Shown: positions 7,974-17,233, counted from the first letter of the stretch. The stretch: 54,784 nt of DNA from Clostridia bacterium (GCA_017526525.1 JAFXRG010000045.1:1-54784); one strand, 5' to 3'. The notes: generated by a model from the sequence alone, not told the origin. Made by a program: numbers and translations.

Positions 7974-8646
7974 GTTCTGGAAAAGCTTTGGCGCAACCTT
8001 TGAGATGTTCTGGAAGGCCGGGGGAATTGTTTTCCTGGTGGGAATGTTTTTCGGCGTGCTGCTGGTGGTGACCCGAAAGGGCGGGATCCGCCAGAACCTG
8101 GTGGTTTACCAGCTGGTGAACACAGTGGTAAACCTGTTCCGGAGCATTCCCTTCATCATCCTGCTGATTTTCCTGATTCCGCTGACCCGGGCGGTGGTGG
8201 GAACGGCCATCAACGTCAAAGGCGCAATCCTGCCGCTGGTGTTCGGCGCGGTACCCTTTTACACCCGGCAGGTGGAGGTGGCGCTGAGCGGTGTGGACGC
8301 AGGAAAGATTGAGGCGGCCCGGAGTATGGGCAGCGGAACCGCGGGCCTGATTTTCCGGGTTTACCTGCGGGAGGCGGTACCGGACCTGATCCGCGTGACC
8401 ACGGTGACGGCCATCAGCCTGATCGGCCTGACCACCATGGCCGGGGCGGTGGGCGCCGGGGGAATCGGATCCTTTGCCATTAACTACGGACAGAACCAGA
8501 ACCATCCGGACATTGTGAACGCCTGCGTCATCGTCCTGCTGCTGCTGACCTTTCTGCTGCAGGGCAGCGGGAACCTGCTGGCCCGGAGAACCCACAACCG
8601 GAAGCTGTTTGTCCGGATACATCGGAAACAGGAGAAATCGATATGA
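7921..8646 (+). CDS. metI: Methionine ABC transporter permease MetI (first copy)
   Basis: 241 residues with about five hydrophobic helices and the binding-protein-dependent permease EAA loop (EAARSMGSGTAGLIFRVYLREAVP region, about residues 124-147) that docks with MetN. The RSIPFIILL and TTMAGAVGAGGIG segments are typical MetI features. Translation starts inside metN (overlap 53 bases) and ends in an ATGA overlap with the M20 gene, so the three are translationally coupled. The N-terminal extension MEEFIRTAAPNLYTYRDKF is amphipathic and longer than in most MetI. Confidence 0.9.
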   Translation: MEEFIRTAAPNLYTYRDKFWKSFGATFEMFWKAGGIVFLVGMFFGVLLVVTRKGGIRQNLVVYQLVNTVVNLFRSIPFIILLIFLIPLTRAVVGTAINVKGAILPLVFGAVPFYTRQVEVALSGVDAGKIEAARSMGSGTAGLIFRVYLREAVPDLIRVTTVTAISLIGLTTMAGAVGAGGIGSFAINYGQNQNHPDIVNACVIVLLLLTFLLQGSGNLLARRTHNRKLFVRIHRKQEKSI

Positions 8647-9836
8647 GTATCAGGGAAAAAATCCTGCAGTACGCGGAAAGCCGGTATCCGGTATACCGGG
8701 AAATCGCGCTGCAGATTCACGCAAAACCGGAAACAAGCAATCACGAGGAATTTGCCTGCGCCTTGCTCAGTGAACAGGCGCGGAAGGAAGGCTTTGAGGT
8801 CACCGTGGACGTGGCGGGCCACCCCACCGGATTTACCGGCGTTTACCGCTCCGGCAAGCCCGGACCGGTGCTGGCATTCCTGGCGGAATACGACGCGCTG
8901 CCCGGATTGGGGCATGGCTGCGGCCATAACCTGTTCGGCGCTACGTCCCTGCTGGCCGCGGCTTCCCTGAAGCAGGTCATTGAGGAGATCGGCGGGGAAA
9001 TCCGGGTTTACGGCACCCCGGGAGAGGAAGGCGGAGAGAACGGAAGCGCCAAGGGGAGCTTCGTCCGGGAAGGCTTCTTCCGGGACGTGGACGCGGCGCT
9101 GTGCGTTCATCCCGGGTCGGACCACCATGAACTGACCCACGCGGAAATCGCCTGCGCGCCGATCCGGATTGAATTCCGGGGCAAAGCGGCCCACGTGTCT
9201 TCCGCGCCCCAGGACGGCATCAACGCCCTGGATGCGCTGGTGCTGGTGTTCAACGCCATCGGCCTGCTGCGGCAGCAGCTGCCGGGGGATGTGCGGATTC
9301 ACGGAATTGTGACGAAGGGCGGAGACGCGCCGAACATCATTCCGGATCTGACGGAGGGCCGGTTTTATGTCCGGGCTTCCACGGTGGGCCGGATGATGAA
9401 GGTTTACCACCGCCTGGAGGAGATTGTGAAGGGCGCGGCGCTGCAGACCGGATGCGAAGGACTGCTGGAGCCCGCCCAGCGGAACCTGATTGACAACGTG
9501 GTTCCGACGCCGTCCTTCGACGAGGTGTACCGGAAGAACCTGCTGTCCCTGGGAGAAACCGTTGACGACCGTAATTTCCCGCTGGGATCCTCCGACGTGG
9601 GGAACGTTTCCCAGGTGATTCCGGTAATCCAGCCGATGATCCGGATCAGCGACAAACCCGTGGCCGGCCACAGCATTGAAAAGGTGGAAGCGAGCCGCAG
9701 CGAGACCGGGCTCCGGTCCATCGCGCTGGGAGCCAAGGCCCTGGCGCTGACCGCCGCGGACCTGATCACCGATCCGGAACTGCTGCGCAAAATCAGGGAA
9801 GACCACAAGCTGGCGGTAGCCGCACAGGACGAATAA
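8643..9836 (+). CDS. M20-family amidohydrolase/aminoacylase
   Basis: 397 residues, cytoplasmic. The dinuclear-zinc M20 signature is intact: HGCGHN near residue 97, GTPGEEGGE with the catalytic glutamate near 129, the CVHPGSDHH ligand, AHVSSAPQDG of the dimerisation lid and VAGHSIE near the C-terminus. M20D enzymes of this type remove acyl groups from N-acyl amino acids or open amide-linked conjugates. Lying between two MetNI sets and sharing an ATGA overlap with metI, it most plausibly processes an imported N-acyl or S-modified cysteine or methionine. Homologues in sulfur-compound operons of Bacillus do comparable work. The substrate assignment is inference. Confidence 0.85.
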   Translation: MSIREKILQYAESRYPVYREIALQIHAKPETSNHEEFACALLSEQARKEGFEVTVDVAGHPTGFTGVYRSGKPGPVLAFLAEYDALPGLGHGCGHNLFGATSLLAAASLKQVIEEIGGEIRVYGTPGEEGGENGSAKGSFVREGFFRDVDAALCVHPGSDHHELTHAEIACAPIRIEFRGKAAHVSSAPQDGINALDALVLVFNAIGLLRQQLPGDVRIHGIVTKGGDAPNIIPDLTEGRFYVRASTVGRMMKVYHRLEEIVKGAALQTGCEGLLEPAQRNLIDNVVPTPSFDEVYRKNLLSLGETVDDRNFPLGSSDVGNVSQVIPVIQPMIRISDKPVAGHSIEKVEASRSETGLRSIALGAKALALTAADLITDPELLRKIREDHKLAVAAQDE

Positions 9837-9858
9837 AACAGAGGGTGAAGCAGAAGCC

Positions 9859-10914
9859 ATGATCCGATTGGAACACGTATCCCGGACCTTCAGGGAAAAG
9901 AACCTGGAAGTGCATGCCCTGCAGGATGTGAGCCTGCAGGTGCAGGAAGGGGAAATTTACGGAATTGTCGGGTTTTCCGGCGCCGGGAAATCCACCCTGA
10001 TCCGGCTGGTGAACCGGCTGGAAACCCCGGATACCGGAACGGTCCGGGTGGACGGGGAGGAGCTTTCGGGGCTGAAAGGGAAGGCCCTGTCCATCCTGCG
10101 GAGAAAGATCGGCATGGTCTTTCAGCAGTTTAACCTGCTGGAAGGGAAGACGGTTTACCACAACATTGCCATTCCCCTCCGGATGGAAGGCCGGTCCAAG
10201 GCGGAGATTGAACGCCGGGTTTCCGAAGTGCTTGATTTTGTGGAGCTGGGGGAAAAGAAAAACGCGTATGTGAGCCAGCTTTCCGGCGGCCAGAAGCAGC
10301 GGGTGGGCATTGCCCGGGCCCTGGCCACGAAACCGAAAATCCTGCTGTGCGACGAGGCCACCAGCGCCCTGGATCCGCAGACGACGGAATCCATCCTGAA
10401 GCTGCTGAAGCGGGTCAACCAGGAAATGGGTATCACGATTATGCTGATTACCCACCAGATGCAGGTGATTCAGATGATCTGCGACCGGGTGGCCGTGATG
10501 GAAAACGGGAAGATTGTGGAGGAAGGAAACGTACTGGACGTGTTCGGGCAGCCGCAGGCGGAAGTGACGAGGCGGTTTGTGCGGACCGTGATCAACGACC
10601 AGGTGCCGGAAACCTTCTATGACACGATCCGCTCCGAAAACCGGCATTACCGGCTGGAGCAGCTGAAGTTTATCGGGGATACGGTCAACGAACCGGTGAT
10701 TGCCAGCCTGTGCCGGCGGGAAGGGCTGGACGTGAATATCGTCGGGGCCAATATTTCACCGATGCAGGGAAGCATGATGAGCGTTTTCATCCTGCAGCTG
10801 ATCGGGGATTCGGAACAGATTAACGCGGCGGAGGCATATATCGACAAGTCCGGCGCCATACGGAAGCGGCTGATCATTGACTGGGAAAACCGGACGGTGA
10901 CAGAAACCGCCTGA
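9859..10914 (+). CDS. metN: Methionine ABC transporter ATP-binding protein MetN (second copy)
   Basis: 351 residues. Walker A GFSGAGKST (about 38-46), LSGGQ (about 142), Walker B ILLCDEA (about 162) and H-loop ITHQ are intact, followed by a NIL domain (about 265-340). It is clearly paralogous to the first MetN but lacks that copy's insert, so the two are not a recent duplication. It likely pairs with the MetI starting 29 bases downstream. With two binding proteins, two ATPases and two permeases the operon encodes two parallel importers, or one with interchangeable parts. Confidence 0.9.
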   Translation: MIRLEHVSRTFREKNLEVHALQDVSLQVQEGEIYGIVGFSGAGKSTLIRLVNRLETPDTGTVRVDGEELSGLKGKALSILRRKIGMVFQQFNLLEGKTVYHNIAIPLRMEGRSKAEIERRVSEVLDFVELGEKKNAYVSQLSGGQKQRVGIARALATKPKILLCDEATSALDPQTTESILKLLKRVNQEMGITIMLITHQMQVIQMICDRVAVMENGKIVEEGNVLDVFGQPQAEVTRRFVRTVINDQVPETFYDTIRSENRHYRLEQLKFIGDTVNEPVIASLCRREGLDVNIVGANISPMQGSMMSVFILQLIGDSEQINAAEAYIDKSGAIRKRLIIDWENRTVTETA

Positions 10915-10943
10915 AGGGCGGGAACGGAAAGGAAAACCGGAGC

Positions 10944-11633
10944 ATGAACTGGACGGATACAAAAATTTTCGGGGTGAAATGGAGCCGGCTGCTGCTGAAT
11001 ATCCAGCAGACCCTGTATATGGTCGGATGGGCGCTGCTGATCGGAACGGTGATCGGGTTCCTGCTGGCGCTGGCGCTGGTGTTGACCCGGAAGGGCGGGA
11101 TCCTGCGGGGGAAAGCGGCCGCCGCGGTGCATACGGTGCTGAACCTGTATGTGAACGTTGTGCGGTCGGTGCCGTTTGTGATTTTGCTGGTGACCATCAT
11201 GCCCTTCACCCGGATGCTGATGGGAACCACCATCGGGTCCACCGCGGCACTGGTGCCGCTGGTGCTGTATATCAGTCCGTATCTGGCCCGGCTCATCGAG
11301 AACAGCCTGCTGGAGTGCTCTCCCGGGATCATTGAGGCGGCGCAGGCCATGGGGGCCAACGTGTTCCAGGTGATCCGGTATTTTATGATTCCCGAAACGC
11401 TCGGATCCATGGTTCTGGCGCTGACGACCGGGACCATCGGACTGCTTGGGGCGTCGGCCATGGCGGGCTATGTCGGCGGCGGCGGTGTGGGCGATCTGGC
11501 GCTGACCTACGGCTATGAAAAGATGAACACGGCGCTGATGATTCTGACCGTTGTGATTCTGATTGTGATTGTACAGTTGATTCAGCTTCTGGGGAGCTTT
11601 ATTTCCGGCAGGCTCCGGGCTCACCAGTCCTGA
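10944..11633 (+). CDS. metI: Methionine ABC transporter permease MetI (second copy)
   Basis: 229 residues with five or six hydrophobic segments and the EAA loop around EAAQAMGANVFQVIRYFMIPE. VRSVPFVILL and GASAMAGYVGGGGVGD are standard MetI motifs. An AAAGGA site precedes ATG 10944. It is more distant from the first MetI than expected for recent copies. It works in the cytoplasmic membrane with the second MetN. Confidence 0.9.
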   Translation: MNWTDTKIFGVKWSRLLLNIQQTLYMVGWALLIGTVIGFLLALALVLTRKGGILRGKAAAAVHTVLNLYVNVVRSVPFVILLVTIMPFTRMLMGTTIGSTAALVPLVLYISPYLARLIENSLLECSPGIIEAAQAMGANVFQVIRYFMIPETLGSMVLALTTGTIGLLGASAMAGYVGGGGVGDLALTYGYEKMNTALMILTVVILIVIVQLIQLLGSFISGRLRAHQS

Positions 11634-11690
11634 CAGGAGGACGCTTTTTTCGCTGGACAAGACAGCGACAGACAGAACAGGAGGTGTCCC

Positions 11691-12137
11691 ATGAAATTTT
11701 CCACCCGGGTTGAATACGGTGTGCTGGCACTGACGGATATCGCACTGCATACGGAGAACGGAGACAGTGTCTCCGCGCCGGAAATTGCGGACCGGCAGAA
11801 AATTTCCCAGAAGTACCTGGAGCAGATCCTGACGCATCTGAAGCAGGCGGGGCTGATCCGTTCGCAGAAGGGACTGCGGGGCGGGTATACCCTGGCCAGA
11901 AAGGCGGAGGAAATCCGTCTTTCGGATGTGCTGAACGCATTGGATACCAGCATTCTGGAGGAAATGCCTCCCGGGGAAAGCGGGGACGGATCAGCCCTGC
12001 GGGATGCCGTGAATACCTGCCTGTGGAAAAAGCTGAACGGGTTAATCACGGAGTTTACCGAAAAAAAGAGCCTGGCCGAATTCGCCCGGGAATGCAGGGA
12101 GAAGACGCCGGACAGCTGGGATCTGTACATTATCTGA
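11691..12137 (+). CDS. Rrf2-family transcriptional regulator, CymR-like
   Basis: 148 residues with the Rrf2 winged helix (KFSTRVEYGVLALTDIA; SQKYLEQILTHLKQAGL; KGLRGGYTLAR). Only two cysteines occur in the C-terminal part, not the three spaced cysteines that hold an Fe-S cluster in IscR or NsrR. That places it nearer to CymR, the cysteine-metabolism repressor of Firmicutes that senses sulfur status through partner proteins. AGGAGG precedes ATG by a normal distance. As last gene of the uptake operon it probably feeds back on sulfur amino acid genes. The regulatory target is inferred from position only. Confidence 0.82.
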   Translation: MKFSTRVEYGVLALTDIALHTENGDSVSAPEIADRQKISQKYLEQILTHLKQAGLIRSQKGLRGGYTLARKAEEIRLSDVLNALDTSILEEMPPGESGDGSALRDAVNTCLWKKLNGLITEFTEKKSLAEFARECREKTPDSWDLYII

Positions 12138-12151
12138 CGGGGGAATCCCTG

Positions 12152-12180
12152 TTGATTAAAAACTGAATAACAGGTAAAAT
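12152..12180 (+). promoter_or_regulatory. Promoter upstream of the cytidylate-kinase-like gene
   Basis: TTGATT (12152-12157), 17 bases, TAAAAT (12175-12180). The expected start is near 12187, so transcripts first pass the hairpins at 12205-12240 (AGGCGG/CCGCCT and GGAAC/GTTCC) and the terminator at 12246-12289 before reaching the gene. Confidence 0.55.
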
Positions 12181-12245
12181 GGAGCCGGAACTGCAGCGCA
12201 GAATAGGCGGGCAGCTTCGGTCCGCCTGGAACTTTGTTCCGCTGA

Positions 12246-12289
12246 AACCCGGGATGCCGTCGAAGGAAAAGACGAAATCCGGGTTTTTT
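12246..12289 (+). terminator. Intrinsic terminator between rrf2 and the kinase-like gene
   Basis: The arms AACCCGGGAT (12246-12255) and ATCCGGGTT (12277-12285) enclose a small inner GTC/GAC stem and run into six T (12284-12289). It can end the met/cys operon, but it also lies downstream of a good promoter and could attenuate the next gene. Confidence 0.75.
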
Positions 12290-12334
12290 GCAACGGAATC
12301 CGAAAAGCATCGCGGAAGGAGATGACAGACGGCT

Positions 12335-12961
12335 GTGGCGAAAATCATTACAGTCAGCCGCCAGTTTGGCAGCGGAGGCCGGGAACTGGGCAAAAGGCTT
12401 TCGGATCTGCTGGGGTGGGACTACTATGACCGGGAAATCATCCAGCGGCTGTCCGAACAGCAGGGCCTGGATCCGGAGTATGTGCACAAAGCCCTGAGCG
12501 GCCATGGATGGCACCAGTTTCAGCTGACCTACCGGAGCAGCTTCCGGGAGCCTGTGGGAACGGGATGGCGGCAGACAGAGGTGCTGGTGAAGCAGCGGGA
12601 GATCATCCAGGAGATCGCTGCGGAAGGCAACGACTGCATTATTGTCGGACGGGATGCGGACGTGATTCTGCATGATGCGGATCCCTTCCGGATTTTTGTG
12701 TGCGCCGACATCGGAAGCCGACTGGCCCGGTGTGCACGGTATGAGGAGAAAAAGGAACCCGGAGAGCGCCTGACGGAAAAGGAAATCCTCCGGAATATCC
12801 GCCGCATTGACCGGAACCGGAGGCAGGTTCGGGAAATCCTGACGGGAAAAAGCGCAGTGGACGGAAGCGCTTTTGACCTGACGGTCAACGCGACCCACTG
12901 GGAAATTAAAAAACTGGCGGAAGCTGTGGCGGAGTTTTCCGGACGGTGGTTTGAAAAATGA
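12335..12961 (+). CDS. Cytidylate-kinase-like family protein
   Basis: 208 residues, GTG start with AGGAG at 12317-12321 (13 bases, slightly long). The N-terminus has the nucleotide-binding loop SRQFGSGGRELG, followed by DYYDREII and the NDCIIVGRDADVIL strand. This is the pattern of the cytidylate-kinase-like family (Cytidylate_kin_2), which is distinct from true Cmk. Members are common in Clostridia next to transporters, and their substrate is not established. The stop overlaps the MATE gene start by four bases (ATGA), implying coupled translation and a shared role. Not the housekeeping CMP kinase, as it lacks that protein's usual length and motifs. Confidence 0.75.
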   Translation: MAKIITVSRQFGSGGRELGKRLSDLLGWDYYDREIIQRLSEQQGLDPEYVHKALSGHGWHQFQLTYRSSFREPVGTGWRQTEVLVKQREIIQEIAAEGNDCIIVGRDADVILHDADPFRIFVCADIGSRLARCARYEEKKEPGERLTEKEILRNIRRIDRNRRQVREILTGKSAVDGSAFDLTVNATHWEIKKLAEAVAEFSGRWFEK

Positions 12962-14319
12962 GAAATGCAAAAGAAAAAACGAACCTGACCGAAGGCAGCG
13001 TGTGGAAGAAACTGCTGATTTTCTTTCTTCCCATTGCCGCCGGCACGATCATTCAGCAGCTGTACAACGCTGTGGACGGACTGATTGTCGGCCGCTTTGT
13101 GGGAACCAATGCGCTGGCGGCGGTAGGCGGAAGCTCCGCCCAGATTATTAACGTCCTGGTGGGCTTTTTTGTGGCGATGACCGCGGGCGCCTCCGTGGTG
13201 ATCGGGCAAATTTACGGAGCCGGCCGGAGAGAGGACCTGAACCGGGCCATCGGCAACTCGGTGACGGTAATGGGGCTTTTCGGGCTGGGGCTGATGATTC
13301 TCGGAATCGTGGCTTCGCCGGCGCTGCTCCGGCTGCTGAATACGCCGGAGGAAACCCTGGAAGGCGCAGTGCTGTACCTGCGGATTTATTTCCTGGGCGT
13401 TCCGTTCCTGATGGTGCTGAACATGGAATCCAGCATTCTGCGGGCGGTGGGGGATTCTTTTCATCCCTTCCTGTTTATGGTGGTGGGATGCGTACTGAAT
13501 ATTGTGATGGACACGGTGTTTGTGGTAGCGTTCGGTTGGGGCGTGGCCGGAGTGGCCGTGGCCACGGTGGCTGCCCAGGGAGTGAACACGGCGCTGTTAA
13601 CCCGGCAGCTGGCCCGCAGGGACCAGGAATACCGGCTGACCTTCAAGGAACTGGGGGTCCGGGGGGTATACCTGAAGAACATGCTGCGGCTGGGCGTGCC
13701 TTCCGGGCTGCAGTCCTCCATGTACAGCATTTCCAATATGATTATTCAGGTGGCGGTCAATTCCCTGGGAACGGTGGTGGTGGCCTCCTGGGCCATGAGC
13801 GGAAAAACGGACGGATTTTACTGGGCGATCAGCAATGCCATGGGCGCGGCCATTACCAGTTTTATCGCACAGAATTACGGGGCCGGAAGGACGGACCGGG
13901 TGAAGCAGTGCGTACGGCAGGGCCTGATTATGCATTTTGTGATCACAGGGGCGGTCAGCGCGGGGCTGATGCTGACCGCCATTCCGGCACTGCGGCTGCT
14001 GACCCCGGACGAGGCGGTGGTCCAGACCACCTACACCGTGATGTCCTACTTTGTTCCCTTCTATTTCACCTGGGTCCTGGTGGAAGTGCTGTCCGCCGTG
14101 CTGCGGGGCGCAGGGGACGCAGTTTATCCGGTGGTTATTATCGGAACCGGGATCTGCCTGTTCCGGGTGATTTGGATTGTGACGGTGTTTTCCTGGTTCG
14201 GCACGCTGCTGTCGCTTTGCCTTTCCTATACGGTTTCCTGGACGATTACCAGCATTGTCCTGGTGATTTACTACAAAAGGGGAAAATGGATCAACCGCCA
14301 GCGCCTGGTGGATCGCTGA
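12958..14319 (+). CDS. MATE-family multidrug/metabolite exporter
   Basis: 453 residues with about twelve hydrophobic helices in two repeats. The N-terminal region (LLIFFLPIAAGTIIQQLYNAVDGLIVGRFVG) and GASVVIGQIYGAGR match the MATE fold, which exports cationic compounds using Na+ or H+ gradients. It is coupled to the kinase-like gene through a four-base overlap. Substrate unknown. A gap of 69 bases precedes the rhamnogalacturonan lyase, so readthrough to it is possible. Only weakly similar to the second MATE gene in this window. Confidence 0.88.
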   Translation: MRNAKEKTNLTEGSVWKKLLIFFLPIAAGTIIQQLYNAVDGLIVGRFVGTNALAAVGGSSAQIINVLVGFFVAMTAGASVVIGQIYGAGRREDLNRAIGNSVTVMGLFGLGLMILGIVASPALLRLLNTPEETLEGAVLYLRIYFLGVPFLMVLNMESSILRAVGDSFHPFLFMVVGCVLNIVMDTVFVVAFGWGVAGVAVATVAAQGVNTALLTRQLARRDQEYRLTFKELGVRGVYLKNMLRLGVPSGLQSSMYSISNMIIQVAVNSLGTVVVASWAMSGKTDGFYWAISNAMGAAITSFIAQNYGAGRTDRVKQCVRQGLIMHFVITGAVSAGLMLTAIPALRLLTPDEAVVQTTYTVMSYFVPFYFTWVLVEVLSAVLRGAGDAVYPVVIIGTGICLFRVIWIVTVFSWFGTLLSLCLSYTVSWTITSIVLVIYYKRGKWINRQRLVDR

Positions 14320-14388
14320 CGGGAAGGATCCGGCCGGGGAAAAGTCAGTGCCTGCGGAGAGAACAGAACGGAGAAAGGGAGCGTTCGT

Positions 14389-17217
14389 ATGCGGAGAATG
14401 GAGAAACTGAACCGGGGGCTGATTGCGGCCCGGGCAGAAAAAGGAATCTACCTGAGCTGGCGGTATCTGGGAGACGAGCCGGACGGAATTGCCTGGCGGG
14501 TTTACCGGAAACGGGGGGAAGGGCCCTGGGAACGGATTACGGAAATCCTTCCCCGGGACGTGGAACCCGAAAGTCATTATGAAGAGAACCCGGGCATTGT
14601 GAAAAAGAACACAACCCCCTGCTGCTGGACGGATCCGGAGGGACAGGCGGGGGACTGCTACGCCGTTGCCCCGGTGGCCGGAGGAACGGAAGGTGTCCGG
14701 GAGTCCATGATGCTGCCTCTGCTGGAGCCTCTTGCGGGCGCGGAGGGACAGGCCTTCCGGGCCGCGGTTCACCGCATTGCCCTGTGCCCGCCGCCGGAGC
14801 GGGTTCCGCTGGTGCATTTTTCCTACCGCGGGGTTTCCGTGGGACCGGGATGCACCCCGGATCCGGCGGCTTTCCGCCTGGAAAACGGGGAGGACTGGTA
14901 CCGGGTGGATATGGATCTGCTGCGGGCTTTCCGGGAACCCTATGAAAACGGGGAGGCGGTCAGCGGGGAAACGCTTCGGGGAATCTGCGACCGGCTTTCC
15001 GGATATCTGGGCACGCCCTTTGAACCGGAGTGCCGGCCGGAAAACGGGCGGATTACGGAGGAGCTGTACAAGGAACTGGAGGCAGCCTTCATCCGCTATG
15101 TGCGCGCCCTGGACAGCGGGGAATCGCTGCCCTTCGCCCGGACATCCTCCGGGGCAATTGAAACCTCCCTGTGTTCGGAATACCATACGCAGGACATGAG
15201 CGTCGGGGATTTTGACGGGGACGGCGAGTATGAAATCGTTGTGAAATGGCGGGCGGAAAGCCCGGATCCCATGTTTTCGGATCCCATTTACAGGCCGGAT
15301 TTCAATGTCAGCGCGCCGGAATATATTGACGTTTACAAGCTGAACGGAAAGCTGCTCCTGCGGATTGATATGGGATACAACGTGAAATCGTCCAACGATC
15401 ACGAAACCATGCTGCACGTGCAGGATTTTAACCGGGACGGCCGGGCGGAAATCATCCTGAAGACAGCCCCGGGAACCCGGGTCGGCTTCTGGGACGAGGC
15501 GAAAGGCCGCGTGATTTATCCGGAAGACGCGGACCATGTGGTGGGAGGCGAGGAAGGACTCCGGTGCACCACGGAACGGTTTATCCTGGACTTTGAGGAA
15601 GGAAACGCGGAGGAGCTGCGCCGTAAATGGTCGCTGCTGAACAACTTTGACATCTGCTACAGGTCCCCGGTCCGTTCCGAGGGCAACGACGGGCCCAACG
15701 ACCCGGACCGGAAGGCATGGATCAAATCCTACCATATCGGCCCCATGGGACCGGGACACCGGGAATACGTAACCGCTATCGGGTTTGACGGCCGGCAGGG
15801 CGTGATTCTGGATACCGTGGATTACGCGTTCCCCTGGATCGCCGTTTCTGCAGACGGGGATAATTTTGCCCTGGATCCCATGACCCAGCGGGGGAATTTC
15901 TGCACAATCACGGATCCCCTGCCCGGGGCGGATACCCTGGACAGCTACAAGGTGCAGGTGATGCAGAAAAAGGACGGATATTTCCTGGCGCACCGCTGGA
16001 AATACCCGGTCTGGGGAGACGGCCAGGGAAACCGCGCCAACCGCTATGCGGGCGGCGTTGCCTGCCTGGACGGGGAAAACTATTACGCCGTGATTCAGCG
16101 GGGATATTACCAGCGGACCACCTTTGCGGCTTATACCATGAAAGGAAACAGGCTGGCTGAGCCGGTGACCTTTGACTCGGAGGATCCGGAATGCTGGACC
16201 CTGGGAGACGGACCGGAGCTTTACCGGGCCCGGGGAAACCACTTTACGGACATGGCGGACATTGACGGCGACGGCCGGGACGAGGTGGTGCTGAAGGGCA
16301 TGAACCTCAGCCTGTCCGAAGACGGAAAGCACCTGCTGCCCCGGGTGCTCTGCGGGGATATCCTGCCGATGCTGCAGGGAACGGGAAAACAACCGGAATT
16401 CGGGGAGAATATTGCCACTGACGAAATCCGCCGGATTCCGGGCAATGCCTGGGCCGGCCTGCAGCACGGGGACCGCAGTGCCCTGCTGCCGGTGAACGCG
16501 GCAGGGGAGATTCGTGTTTATTCCGGAACCGAGGAATATACGCTGGACGACCGGCATACCGGGCGCCAGTTCGGCTGGCTGCCGGGACCGGAGGCCCATG
16601 ATCCCAACCGGGGACTCCGGCGGAAAGACGGAAAGCTGGTTCAGGAAAGCTCCATGGTTTTCGGCGAGTTCTCCGGGGATGACGACGAAGGTTCCGTGGC
16701 CGGAAACTTCTCCAACCGCTGGCCCGGCGCCATGGCAGGCGGATCTGAGTGCGGACATCGGGTGCGGAGCCTGGTGGACGGGCGGGTCCTGACGGAAACA
16801 GAAAGTCCCCGGGGCATTCCCCAGGGAGAAAACGCGGTCTGGTTCGGACCGGGACTGACCCACTATGCCTGCAACGGCAGCGAAGTGCATATTCCTGATC
16901 AGGAAACACTGAAATTTGAACCGTATCTGACCACCGGACTGATTTCCTCCGGCATGAAGAAGACCCCCACCCTCAAGGCGGACCTGTTCGGCGACTGGCG
17001 GGAGGAACTGATCCTGACGGACGGGGAAAACCACATTGTGATCGTGCGGACCCTCGCGCCGACGGAATACGGTATCCGCTGCCTGATGCATGACCCCTGG
17101 TACCGCAATTCCGCGGCAAACCAGAATATCTGTTACAATCAGGTAGGCTTTGCCTCCTTCTACCTGGGAGACGAAGCGCCGCTGCCGGCAAAGCGCGGCG
17201 ATATCTGCTTCGGCTGA
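14389..17217 (+). CDS. Rhamnogalacturonan lyase, polysaccharide lyase family 11
   Basis: 942 residues. The beta-propeller repeats of PL11 enzymes such as YesW/YesX are clear: GDFDGDGEYEIVVKW, NVKSSNDHE, DFNRDGRAEIILK, DIDGDGRDEVVLKG, GLQHGDRSALLPV and DLFGDWREELIL. The DxDGDG calcium loops are intact. PL11 cleaves the alternating rhamnose-galacturonate backbone of pectin by beta-elimination. No signal peptide is present, so the enzyme acts in the cytoplasm on imported oligomers. It is some 300 residues longer than typical family members; the extra sequence includes a segment at about 110-250 (SGYLGTPFEPECRPENG). The MRRMEKLNRG start follows a GAAAGGGAG site. It converges on the GGDEF gene with a 16-base gap and no visible terminator. 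Confidence 0.88.
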   Translation: MRRMEKLNRGLIAARAEKGIYLSWRYLGDEPDGIAWRVYRKRGEGPWERITEILPRDVEPESHYEENPGIVKKNTTPCCWTDPEGQAGDCYAVAPVAGGTEGVRESMMLPLLEPLAGAEGQAFRAAVHRIALCPPPERVPLVHFSYRGVSVGPGCTPDPAAFRLENGEDWYRVDMDLLRAFREPYENGEAVSGETLRGICDRLSGYLGTPFEPECRPENGRITEELYKELEAAFIRYVRALDSGESLPFARTSSGAIETSLCSEYHTQDMSVGDFDGDGEYEIVVKWRAESPDPMFSDPIYRPDFNVSAPEYIDVYKLNGKLLLRIDMGYNVKSSNDHETMLHVQDFNRDGRAEIILKTAPGTRVGFWDEAKGRVIYPEDADHVVGGEEGLRCTTERFILDFEEGNAEELRRKWSLLNNFDICYRSPVRSEGNDGPNDPDRKAWIKSYHIGPMGPGHREYVTAIGFDGRQGVILDTVDYAFPWIAVSADGDNFALDPMTQRGNFCTITDPLPGADTLDSYKVQVMQKKDGYFLAHRWKYPVWGDGQGNRANRYAGGVACLDGENYYAVIQRGYYQRTTFAAYTMKGNRLAEPVTFDSEDPECWTLGDGPELYRARGNHFTDMADIDGDGRDEVVLKGMNLSLSEDGKHLLPRVLCGDILPMLQGTGKQPEFGENIATDEIRRIPGNAWAGLQHGDRSALLPVNAAGEIRVYSGTEEYTLDDRHTGRQFGWLPGPEAHDPNRGLRRKDGKLVQESSMVFGEFSGDDDEGSVAGNFSNRWPGAMAGGSECGHRVRSLVDGRVLTETESPRGIPQGENAVWFGPGLTHYACNGSEVHIPDQETLKFEPYLTTGLISSGMKKTPTLKADLFGDWREELILTDGENHIVIVRTLAPTEYGIRCLMHDPWYRNSAANQNICYNQVGFASFYLGDEAPLPAKRGDICFG

Positions 17218-17233
17218 GGGAAAGCGGAGGCGG

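Noticed and set aside
12179-12325. 48-codon ORF in the leader of the kinase-like gene
   Set aside because: Its ATG overlaps the -10 box of the predicted promoter and has no proper ribosome site, so it would not be on that transcript.
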